This document shows, one piece after another, positions 55,501 through 64,000 of a DNA stretch of 64,000 nucleotides. This stretch comes from Sthenelais limicola (taxonomy: Eukaryota > Annelida > Polychaeta > Phyllodocida > Sigalionidae): positions 141,535,442 to 141,599,441 of the forward strand of contig OW804096.1 of NCBI GenBank assembly GCA_942159475.1. The letters are read 5' to 3'. Under the pieces are notes generated by a model. That model was not told the origin of the DNA. It did not search any database and worked only from the letters and a program-made list of their open reading frames with translations. Within the stretch, counting starts at the first letter, position 1. Every line of letters starts with the position of its first letter. Both the position numbers and the translations under genes were made by a program.

Positions 55501-56899
55501 GGATTCACTATGGAGTTTGACAGTGGCATCTGATGTCAGAGCCTGTTGCCCATCTTTGTTTCATTCCAACGACTGGAATATTATGGATTCCAAGGTGGAT
55601 TATTGTTAAATATTAGTTTATTATGTATTATGGTAGTATTTTCATCCAAGTTATGTCGTTTTTGATGATTCAGAGATTTTGTATTGCTGTAGATAGTTCA
55701 TTGTCAGCTGGGCGATGGTAGGTTTACAAGATGGCCAACGTCATTTTTGTCATCGTTATAGGACGTTGGTTATCATCAAGTTCAGGATGTATACTCAGGT
55801 ATTCGGTAAATGTTGTCTCCAGAGGTGAAGGTATTTAATACCCTGTGTTTTTCGATCGAAAAGTTATTGTATTTCTATGGTAGTTTACTATGAACTGTTA
55901 ATGTTGTCAAATTTACACGGAATCGGTGGCGACCAAATTTGTTAGAGGCCCCGACTTGAGGGCGTGGAAGGAGAACCCTAGAGGTATCAAGGACTTGTAT
56001 TTAAAGGTTCAGAATTATAAAATTATTGATTATAAGTTTCAAAATTATTATTTATTTTCAAAATTTATAGGAAGTCTAGGTATGTTGTCACAGGATTCAA
56101 GTGTTGTGCATGACTTACTCATTTAGTTTAAGTCAGGGCACATTTGTGCAAATAGTATTGTTTATGGGAATGTCAATCATTGAAGTCAACACAGGAGGAT
56201 TGGTTTGTTTATTTTATTTGTTCTGTCAGGTTATTCAGGTGGTTATACAACGAAGTTGGGTCACTTGGGTAGTCGGACAGGGCTTGCTTTAGGAATGTTT
56301 ACAAAATTTTAATTTCTAGAATAAAATTTTTTCAATTGTGGTGCTGATTCCTCGGTGTTGACGATCTCTGTGTTCAAAAGTTGGTCTTATACAAGGTGCT
56401 TAGCATGTTTTGGGTGCTAATTTTGGAAATGCAGAGATATAATATATTTTATAGAAATGTTTATACTGAATTAGGTTTTCGGGATAGCAAGTTTTGCGGT
56501 GCAGTTTTATAATGATGTAGTTCCTCATCACTGCAGGACATGTATGTTCCATGTGCATTGTATTTTGTTTATCTCAGATTTTTCGTCACAATGGTCTGTA
56601 AGTTGTTGGAGGTTCAGGTCTTTAACCATGCCAATGTTGTAGGTTATGGTGGGGATTTTAGGTTTATCATTTCTCAAAATTACAGTTTGAGGGGTAAGAT
56701 ATTCAAAATTCACCTCTGATAATTTCGGTGTGCAGATCAGAAGGTGTGGGTGATGGAAAGTTTAGGATTAAAGTGTGTTAAATGTGTCTTGTCAAGCAAA
56801 AGTAGTGGTGTCGCATTTCGTGTCCCACTGTATTCGACCTTTTTAAAATGAAACTAGTTTTGATTATTCAAAATTCCTTAGGGGTAGTTCCATTTTTTT
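52583..56899 (+). other. Long 3' non-coding region of the retroelement
   Basis: About 4.3 kb that is T/G-rich on the coding strand, with no convincing ORF; the longest (53008-53241, 55926-56126) start with non-ATG codons. The words GGACGTT and GACGTC recur (52618, 52777, 52993, 53029, 55761). No MITE of families A-C interrupts it. Part of it could be LTR, but no internal duplicate is seen. Confidence 0.45.
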
Positions 56900-56914
56900 A
56901 AGGGGGGAGGGGGG
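56900..56914 (+). promoter_or_regulatory. Candidate polypurine tract
   Basis: AAGGGGGGAGGGGGG follows a T-rich stretch (CCATTTTTTT), the usual U-box plus PPT layout. The bases 5 nt further on (TGTTATGACC, 56919) could open an LTR. There is no 5' partner in the window to confirm it. Confidence 0.35.
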
Positions 56915-56918
56915 CATA

Positions 56919-57370
56919 TGTTATGACCCAATGTACACCGTTATATGAACAAGACCATTGTGAAAGGTATGTTACAACACCTGTTATATCCACATACCGG
57001 ACATAGAATGGACAGCTGGTAACAGGCTGGACACACACTTTGCAATGTACACCTTCTATTCAGTTACATTAAACACTTGCCAAATAGCAGCCTTGCAGTT
57101 CACATCTTATATTCTCAGCTACCAAGATTTTCATTTAATATAGAGTAGATATTATTCTTTAGGGAATAGTACATTTATTTATGTGTATCATACACACCAT
57201 GATATCACAATAGACATTAATTCAGAATTGTGCTCTTTACTATTTTACATAATGGTTGTGTGGTATCATTACCCTTGGGTGTGTAGGCAGATGATAACGC
57301 CACAAGTCTCCTTCACATACTCTAAATAGCACTACTTGCTGCTATACAAGTGATGGAGACCACTATATAT
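56919..57370 (+). other. Possible 3' LTR (unconfirmed)
   Basis: About 450 bp between the purine tract and the first MITE A copy. It begins TG and has TATA-like text (TTTAATATAGAG at about 57136), but no matching copy upstream of gag is available. Confidence 0.2.
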
Positions 57371-57371
57371 A

Positions 57372-57607
57372 TGGGTCAGATCTTCAGAAAATGTACAATT
57401 GGCAGCTGTACACATTTAGTAAATTCTGCTAAATTAGGCTGTAATTTGGTCAATACTAGGTACTTTCCAGTATATTCAGCATTGCATTGATTCTAGCAAT
57501 CTGTTTGGTTAAGTTGAATTATGTTATGAACTTTATTTTCGTCTGAAATTAGGGTTATTTGAGAAGATTGCCAAAGTTGAATTGTACATTTTCTGAAAAT
57601 CTTACCC
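57372..57607 (+). mobile_element. MITE family A copy
   Basis: TIRs TGGGTCAGATCTTCAGAAAA and TTTTCTGAAAATCTTACCCA, TA on both flanks. Confidence 0.82.
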
Positions 57608-57614
57608 ATATATT

Positions 57615-57852
57615 TGGGTCAAACTTTCAGAAAATGTGCAATTGGCTGCTCTACATATTTCAGTAATTTCTGCTAAATTCTGCTAAAAAATGATGAATTT
57701 TAAGGTATATCTGAGTATATTTGGTATCGCATGTATTTAAAGTATCAATTCTGTTATGTTAAACAACATTTTGAAGCTCATTTCTGTCTTAAATGTGGGT
57801 TATTTGAGAGGATTGGTGAAGGCGAATTGTGCATTTTCTGAAAATCTGACCC
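57615..57852 (+). mobile_element. MITE family A copy
   Basis: It follows the previous copy after 7 bp, in the same orientation. TIRs TGGGTCAAACTTTCAGAAAA and TTTTCTGAAAATCTGACCCA. Confidence 0.82.
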
Positions 57853-57892
57853 ATGTAGCAAGATTCTAGTGGTACTGGTATGTGGTAGTTAT

Positions 57893-58250
57893 GGGGGAGG
57901 GGGGCAGAGAGAGATGGGAGGGGGGATCTGACTAACAGGGTGGGAGACACTTTGAGACAGGACAGAGAGAGGTGGTAGGACATAGAGGGGGAGATAGAGG
58001 AGAAAGAGACAGGGAGGGGGAGGGAGACGACAGGACATAGAGAGAGGACAGAGGGAAGAGAGAGGAGATGGAGAGAGGACATAGAGAGGGGACAAAGAGA
58101 AGAAAGGGGAGATGGACAGGGGGTAGACAGACAGAGAGAGAGGGAAGGAACAGAGAGAGAGTGAGAGAGAATGAGAGATGGGGACAATGAGAGAGAAAGG
58201 AAGAGAAAGAGCGAGTGGGGAAATGGGGAGAGAGAGACCGACAGAGAAGG
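57893..58250. repeat. GA-rich simple sequence
   Basis: GAGAGA/GGGAGA-type purine tract. Antisense Ser/Pro/Leu ORFs across it are artefacts. Confidence 0.8.
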
Positions 58251-58654
58251 AACTTTCGGTATGTGAAGTCTGTAAAATGCCTTGATTTTTTAATTTTTTT
58301 AAAGAGTTTATTTATACTGGGGTATAATAGTACTTAATCTTTGAGAATTGTATTGCGTTCTCTTTTTCTGTTCTCTGCGCCATTCGTTTCACTCCCACTC
58401 AGATATTTTGTAATGAAATACCCTTCCCCCTCCCCTAGGATATTACACATTATGTTGGATATTGGATCTCTACCTTGATAATGACCTTGACACAGAATAA
58501 ACAGGTCAGAAATGAATTCCTCACATTTTAAATCATAGACAAAGATATATTACACAAGAATGTAGTGTTATTAATAGCTGTGATATGATTTTTTTCAAAT
58601 TTCAAAAACTTGTCACAAAGTTCTCGATTTTGTAGCGTTTCCCCCCAGCTATCA
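58251..58654. other. Intergenic, nothing recognised
   Basis: No supported feature. Confidence 0.4.
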
Positions 58655-58877
58655 TGGGTCAGATTTTCAGAAAATTTACATGGCAGGTCAACACATTTAG
58701 TAAATTCTCATAAATTAGACTGAAAAATCGTCAAATCTGAGTCTATTTGGTATTGCCTTCATTCAAGCAGTCTGTTTGGTTAAGTTGGACTGTATTTTGA
58801 ACCTGTTTTCTGTCTTATATTTGGGTTATTTGAGAGGATTGGTGATCGCCAAGTGTATGTTTTCACATAACTTCACC
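58655..58877 (+). mobile_element. MITE family A copy
   Basis: The left TIR is good (TGGGTCAGATTTTCAGAAAA); the right TIR is decayed (GTTTTCACATAACTTCACCC). 223 bp. Confidence 0.72.
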
Positions 58878-59088
58878 CACGAGTATTGCAGGAGGGGGAA
58901 TCAGCCTATGTGTCTGTATAGTGATAGACACAGTGATCTCCTTATTGCCAATAACCAATATCACCACACAGACTCTATCTGTACAGAGGTCTATATTAGG
59001 GTCAGTAGAGGAGCAGACTGGTTGGGATTTGGTGAGACATCGCACACTCGCTAGACTAGATTCCATATAACTTGAGATGTGAGCTAAA

Positions 59089-59294
59089 GGGTGGTCTCCA
59101 CTGGCTGCGGTAAGCTCTGCAGTAGGCCTTGCAATGGTGCTGTGTTGTTGAGGAGTGGTGATGTCCTGCCTACATCATTCACTGACCATGTAGGCAAGGA
59201 CCTTGTCATTCCTGTCCTCCTACAGAACCAACACAAAAACATCGCAAGGCTTACTGCAGAGCTTACCGCAGCCAGTGGAGACCACCCTTAAGAT
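59089..59294. mobile_element. MITE family C, full copy
   Basis: TIR of about 45 bp: GGGTGGTCTCCACTGGCTGC then GGTAAGCTCTGCAGTAGGCC pairs with GGCTTACTGCAGAGCTTACC then GCAGCCAGTGGAGACCACCC. About 200 bp in all. An internal minor palindrome surrounds CATTCACTGACCATG. Confidence 0.82.
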
Positions 59295-60640
59295 TACATT
59301 CTTTCCCATATAGCTTGAGATAGGAAGTGAGCAAAGACTACATTCTTTCCCATATAGCTTGAGAAAGGATGTGAGCTAACAGTACAGTGTTTCCCGTATA
59401 GCTTGAGATAGGATGTGAGCTAAGACTACAGTGTTTCCCGTATAGCTTGAGATAGGAAGTGAGCAAAAACTACAATCTTTCCATATTATAGCTTGAGATA
59501 GGATGTGAGGTAAGACTACAGTGTTTCCCATATAGCTTGAGATAGGATGTGAGCTAAGACTACAGTGTTTACCATATAGCTTGAGATATGATGTGAACTA
59601 AGACTACAATGTTTACCATATAGCTTGAGATAGGATGTGAGGTAAGACTACAATGTTTCCCAGATAGCTTGAGATAGGATGTGAGCTAAGACTACAGTGT
59701 TTCCCATATAGCTTGTGAAAGGATGTGAGCTAAGACTACAGTGTTTCCTATACAGCTTGAGATAGGATGTAAGCTAAGACTACAATGTTTCCTATATAGC
59801 TTGAGATAGGATGTGAGCTAAGACTACAATGTTTCCTATACAGCTTGAGATAGGATGTAAGCTAAGACTACAATGTTTCCTATACAGCTTGAGATAGGAT
59901 GTGAGCTAAGACTACAATGTTTCCTATACAGCTTGGGATAGGATGTAAGCTAAGACTACAATGTTTCCTATATAGCTTGAGATAGGATGTGAGCTAAGAC
60001 TACAATGTTTCCTATACAGCTTGGGATAGGATGTAAGCTAAGACTACAATGTTTCCTATACAGCTTGAGATAGGATGTAAGCTAAGACTACAATGTTTCC
60101 TATATAGCTTGAGATAGGATGTGAGCTAAGACTACAGTGTTTTCCATATAACTTGAGATAGGATGTGAGCTAAGACTACAGTGTTTCCCATATAACTTGA
60201 GATAGGATGTGAGCTAAGACTAGTGTTTCCCATATAACTTGAGATAGGATGTGAGCTAAGACTACAGTGTTTCCCATATAACTTGAGATAGGATGTGAGC
60301 TAAGACTACTGTGTTTCCCATATAACTTGAGATAGGATGTGAGCTAAGACTACAATGTTTCCCATAGAGCTTGAGATAGGATGTGAGCTAAGACTACAGT
60401 GTTTCCCATATAACTTGAGATAGGATGTGAGCTAAGACTACAGTATTTCCCATACAGCTTGAGATAGGATGTGAGCTAAGACTACAGTGTTTCCCATATA
60501 GCTTGTGATAGGATGTAAGCTAAGACTACAGTGTTTCCCATAAAACTTGAGATAGGACGTGAGCTAAGACTACTACATATAACTTGAAAAAGACTGTTTC
60601 TCATATAGCTTGAGATAGCATGTGAACCAAGGCTACATTA
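59295..60640. repeat. 44-bp satellite, about 30 units
   Basis: The unit TTTCCCATATAGCTTGAGAT, AGGATGTGAGCTAAGACTAC, AGTG begins right at the end of the MITE C copy. Sub-families differ by ATATAGC/ATATAAC/ATACAGC and GTGAGC/GTAAGC, and they cluster: ATACAGC with GTAAGC at 59740-60110, ATATAAC at 60145-60420. Confidence 0.92.
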
Positions 60641-60984
60641 AGAAAAGTCTTCTTAAAGATGGAAACCTCATCCTTACCAAACTTTCTGAGAATTTGCTGT
60701 TTTGAACATTATTACACACATCAACAGTTTAAAAGGTGTAGTTTGGAGGTGCAGTTTAGTTGATCCAAACTGCACACACGATCAGTTCAGGCTTCCATGG
60801 TTACACATGACTAAATGATGCAACCTGGTTGGTGCAGCATAGGCCTGATGCACAAACAACTGACGTTGTCTCAAGCCATGTAACTTAGGCCTAGGAATAG
60901 CATTGAATTGAGCCTCCTTGAGCTAAATTTTAGGCTAAACTAAGTTATATTTATTTTTTAACATTCAAATACAGTGTGTAATAA
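60641..60984. other. Intergenic, nothing recognised
   Basis: No supported feature. Confidence 0.4.
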
Positions 60985-61125
60985 ATAGCAAATGGCACTC
61001 TGTTTGGATTCTATCAATTGATCACAACATGTCAGAAAACAGGAACTCACCCCTTCAGGGTTCAGCCCATTTTCTGATGTGTCTTGATCAGTTTGAACCC
61101 TCCATCGTGCCATTTGCTATAAATA
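60985..61125. repeat. Foldback (long inverted repeat)
   Basis: ATAGCAAATGGCACTCTGTT, GATCACAACATGTCAGAAAA pairs with TTTTCTGATGTGTCTTGATC, CCATCGTGCCATTTGCTATA. The centre CACCCCTTCAGGGTT is near 61050. Confidence 0.75.
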
Positions 61126-61769
61126 TTTTACTTACTTTCTACCCATGTAGATTGAGTGAAACCTTGGTTACATATGATCAATAGAATATCTTTTAATGGT
61201 GGACAGTACATATTGATCCAGTTATGATTCCTCTTGTTTTGTTTTCACTTGGTTTGTCCCCTTACAAATATTTATGAAAATAACTCTATATAAAATATTA
61301 ATTTGTTATTTCTTCAGCAATAGCAGATGGTAAGGAAAATTGTACACACAATGCTTTGGTTATTTTCCTACAGCAGGAATTTCCTACCAATCCCAGGAAC
61401 ATATGATGTAAGGAATTCCTATGAAAGAGATCCCAGGACTTCCTCCATGTGGGGCCTAGATCTATAAGCCCCTCCTATTCACCCCGCCATTATGACTCTT
61501 ATCTGCCTACACCACGCCTCCATCATCCCAAATTGTTACCTTCAGTTGATAAATTGTGTCTCTTGGCCATATTTATGTCTGGAGATAGAAGATGAATCTT
61601 CATCTTTTTGTCCATGAAGGACTAGACCTTGTGACTGGTGTGGGCGGGTGTAACTTCAGGAAGCCCTGCTGGTGTGGGGGAGTAGAATAAAGCACCCTGT
61701 CCACTGAGCTGATTGTGTTGTGAGGGATAGGATGGAGTTGGGGGAGTAACAGAGGGCAGTCAGGCCCGT
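61126..61769. other. Intergenic, nothing recognised
   Basis: No supported feature. Confidence 0.4.
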
Positions 61770-62195
61770 GCAAATGTATGAAACTGGGGGCAGTCAAGCC
61801 AGTGCAGGAGAAACAGAGGGCAGTCAGTGGAGATGTATGAAACAGAAGGCAGTCAGGCCAGTGGAGGAGAAACAGAGGGCAGTCAAGCCAGTGAAGGAGA
61901 AACAGAAGGCAGTCAGGCCAGTGGAGGAGAAACAGAAGGCAGTCAGGCCAGTGGAGGAGAAACAGAAGGCAGTCAGGCCAGTGGAGGAGAAACAGAAGGC
62001 AGTCAGGCCAGTGGAGGAGAAACAGAAGGCAGTCAGGCCAGTGGAGGAGAAACAGAGGGTAGTCAGGCCAGTGGAGGAGAAACAGAAGGCAGTCAGGCCA
62101 GTGAAGGAGAAACAGAGGGCAGTCAGGCCAGTGGAGGAGAAACAGAAGGCAGTCAGGCCAGTGAAGGAGAAACAGAGGGCAGTCAGACCAGTGCT
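61770..62195. repeat. 30-bp satellite, about 13-14 units
   Basis: The unit GAGGAGAAACAGAAGGCAGT then CAGGCCAGTG is divisible by 3, so ORFs repeat ten residues (RPVEEKQKAV or ASGGETEGSQ). No flanking coding sequence supports a gene. Confidence 0.92.
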
Positions 62196-62304
62196 AAACC
62201 CTGCAAAAGTCAGAACATTTCAATAAAGAGATCTTAAAGAGAAACACTTTGAAAGATATCATATTTGCAACTTGTTACTCATTTACCTGAAACACATCAC
62301 ATAT
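62196..62304 (+). repeat. MITE family B, truncated copy
   Basis: GTCAGAACATTTCAATAAAG, GAGATCTTAAAGAGAAACAC, then the TIR CATTTACCTGAAACACATCA. Confidence 0.6.
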
Positions 62305-62321
62305 GAGGCTTTTATTCCATG

Positions 62322-62490
62322 ATTTGGCCGTGAGCGTACAATATAATCGATATACTTGCCACTCACAAGGTGGACAATATAAACTCCCTGTATTGTACAG
62401 TGACATCACGACCGTTCGAAACTATGCAGACAACTCAGTTTGATGAAATTAATGCAAATAAAGTTGTTTTAAGTTAAGAATCATGGAATA
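62322..62490. repeat. Imperfect foldback
   Basis: The outer arms TTTATTCCATGATT and AATCATGGAATAAAA enclose TGTGATGT-poor DNA with the inner arms CGTACAATATA and TGTATTGTACAG. Confidence 0.5.
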
Positions 62491-62504
62491 AAAGCAAGAA
62501 CAGC

Positions 62505-62630
62505 ATAGTATCGTGTATGAGGGGGGCTATATTCTCCTTGTATGGCCGAAAACAACTCGGCCTACGGCCTTGTTGTTTTCGGCCATACTCGGAGAATATA
62601 GCCCCCCTCATACACGATACTATGCTGTTC
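62505..62630. repeat. Near-perfect foldback (palindrome)
   Basis: AGTATCGTGTATGAGGGGGG, CTATATTCTCCTTGTATGGC, CGAAAACAACTCGGC pairs with GGCCTTGTTGTTTTCGGCCA, TACTCGGAGAATATAGCCCC, CCTCATACACGATACT. The arms are about 58 bp and the loop is tiny (about 62565). Confidence 0.88.
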
Positions 62631-62715
62631 TTGCTATAATACCCTTCTCCTTGTTAATGGGTTTCCATAGAGTCCCCAACTGTAAAATGGATCGTACAAT
62701 ATATATTTGGTACAT

Positions 62716-62951
62716 CGGTCAGATTTTCAGAAAATGTACAATTCACCTGCATCTATCTTCTCAAATAACCCAAATTTAAGACAAAAATAAAGTTCAAAAT
62801 GCAATTCAACCTAACCAAACAGATTGCTGGAATCAATATAATACCAAATATACTCGAATTTACCTAATATTGGCGATATTGCAGTCTAATTTAGCAGAAT
62901 TTTCTAAATGTGTAGAGCTGCCAATTGTATATTTTCTGAAAATCTGACCCA
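62716..62951 (-). mobile_element. MITE family A copy
   Basis: TIRs CGGTCAGATTTTCAGAAAAT and ATTTTCTGAAAATCTGACCC. Confidence 0.8.
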
Positions 62952-63672
62952 CATATTGCTGGGGCCTGTTACATAAGGAACACCTAATTAAAATATTCCT
63001 TGCTAAGAAACTTGTCCTGGATTCTTTTGCATTAATCTACGATTACAGAATTAGGTTAGTTATATATTCAATCAGTTTCTGACAACTAGCTCTAATATTT
63101 TATTTTGTTAAAGAAATTTTATTGAGCTGGTTTCGATGATACATTGATATTCTCACAGACTCATGAAATTATACAATAGGTTGCATTAGGCAGAGAGAAC
63201 ATTTAAGTTTATATCTTTAAGTACATTTAAAGTTAAATAATTCATTTACCGACGCTAGCCAGATTATTGATACTGACATTTGATATTGTCGGTTCGACAC
63301 ATCAGCGGAACTATTGGTCCACAATTCAGATAATATTTACACAAGTATTTTTGAGTTTTTTGGTCAGCTCCTCACATTGTACAAGATAATGAAATACATA
63401 AGTTCAGTACGATTATTAAAAATAACAGGGTTTCAAGGAATTTAGTTCATTTAGCTCATATTGACTAGAGAGAAGATGTCCATATCCACAAGGTACACAA
63501 GCTAGGAGCTTTTATATGTTTGCACCCTGGGCTGGAGAGTTACTTATCCTATTACAAAAGGAGGATTAGGTGTGTGCTAATACTCCTACTGTGTGTGTGC
63601 TACCTTTATGGCTTGGCACATGTATCAGTATGGGTAGGTCATTAGGACATGTACCATGGGCAAGTCCACACA
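62952..63672. other. Intergenic, nothing recognised
   Basis: No supported feature. TTTTATTGAGCTGG at 63117 loosely echoes 945-960 (TTTTATTGAGTCTG), perhaps tails of a common retroposon, but this is too short to call. Confidence 0.35.
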
Positions 63673-63907
63673 TGCGTCAGATTTTCAGAAATGTACAATT
63701 CGCCTTCACCAGTCCTCTCAAATAACCCACATTTAAGACAAAAATGAGCTTCAAAATGAAGTTTAACATAACAGTACTGATACTTTGTATCAATGTGATA
63801 CGAAATATACTCAGATATACCCAGTATTCAGCATTTTTCAGCCAAATGTAGCAGAATTTCCTAAATGTGTAAAGCTGTCAATTGTACATTTTCTGAAAAT
63901 CTGACCC
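63673..63907 (-). mobile_element. MITE family A copy
   Basis: TIRs TGCGTCAGATTTTCAGAAAT and TTTTCTGAAAATCTGACCCA. Confidence 0.8.
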
Positions 63908-64000
63908 ACATAGTATTGAAAGATTCTGCTAAGTTTACTGAAAACTGGTATATCCCAATAAATATGTTATATCGGGCTGACTTTATGACGATTCAAAACC

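Larger units (their letters stand above)
38156..56917 (+). mobile_element. Envelope-bearing Ty3/gypsy-type endogenous retrovirus (boundaries inferred)
   Basis: One coding strand carries gag, pol, env and a small 3' ORF without a single in-frame stop. Pol order is protease, RT, RNase H, integrase, which places it in Ty3/gypsy (Metaviridae) rather than copia. The F-like spliced env resembles the errantivirus plan. The region from the gap to about 56.9 kb is free of the MITE families that occur every kilobase or so elsewhere, which supports a single recent insertion of about 18.8 kb. That is very long for this group. I could not find two matching LTRs, a convincing tRNA primer-binding site or a target-site duplication. 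The start is therefore set at the gap edge and the end at a polypurine-like tract; both are inferences. Confidence 0.8.

Noticed and set aside
61768..62237. Two overlapping ORFs of 10-residue repeats
   Set aside because: A 30-bp satellite read in two frames; no unique sequence or motif.
63280..63300. GGTTCGACAC as a tRNA B box
   Set aside because: No A box or cloverleaf can be built around it.

Overview
The window is eukaryotic and almost certainly metazoan. It is AT-rich, packed with short dispersed inverted-repeat elements, mini- and microsatellites, and holds one large LTR-retroelement. I recognise no host protein-coding gene, tRNA or rRNA. The repeat style and an envelope-bearing Ty3/gypsy element suggest an aquatic invertebrate, but nothing here fixes the taxon. 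A run of exactly 200 N (37956-38155) shows this is scaffolded assembly.

Layout. 1-10.8 kb: intergenic DNA with two MITE-like families. Family A is about 237 bp with TIRs opening TGGGTCAGATTTTCAG; family B is about 400 bp with TIRs opening TGTGATGTGTTTCAGG. Also here are a G-rich minisatellite, a 76-bp minisatellite and a 69-bp minisatellite. 10.85-15.59 kb: a 59-bp satellite, stop-free in all three forward frames, with a 1.06-kb internal duplication. 15.6-37.9 kb: dense MITE and foldback country, a 29-bp minisatellite (21.1-21.6 kb) and an inverted pair of CTCCTG/CAGGAG arrays (34.2-36.4 kb). 38.2 to about 56.9 kb: the retroelement. 57-64 kb: more family A copies, a third MITE family, 44-bp and 30-bp satellites, and foldback elements.

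The retroelement is the main content. It has an intact Gag (39089-42352, 1087 aa), an intact Pol in the +1 frame overlapping the gag end (protease, RT with YVDD, RNase H, integrase with DD35E, GPY/F; 42336-46889), a class I F-like envelope glycoprotein (48491-51007, 838 aa) and a small acidic ORF (52268-52582, 104 aa). Env and the small ORF each begin with an ATG next to a good 3' splice site, and the leader just after the gap has a near-consensus GTAAGT donor. This suggests subgenomic spliced mRNAs, as in retroviruses and insect errantiviruses. Gag opens with a putative N-myristoylation signal plus a lysine patch, has a long coiled coil, and replaces the CCHC zinc knuckle with an Arg/Ser/Asn repeat tail. 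Env has an extra membrane segment and an unrecognised domain of about 150 aa after the usual anchor. No LTR pair is visible: the 5' LTR may be lost in the gap, and a purine tract at 56900-56914 is the best candidate for the 3' end.

The gene set fits a self-contained endogenous retrovirus: Gag would assemble at membranes, Pol would copy and integrate the genome, and Env would mediate membrane fusion. All four ORFs are unbroken, so the copy is probably young.
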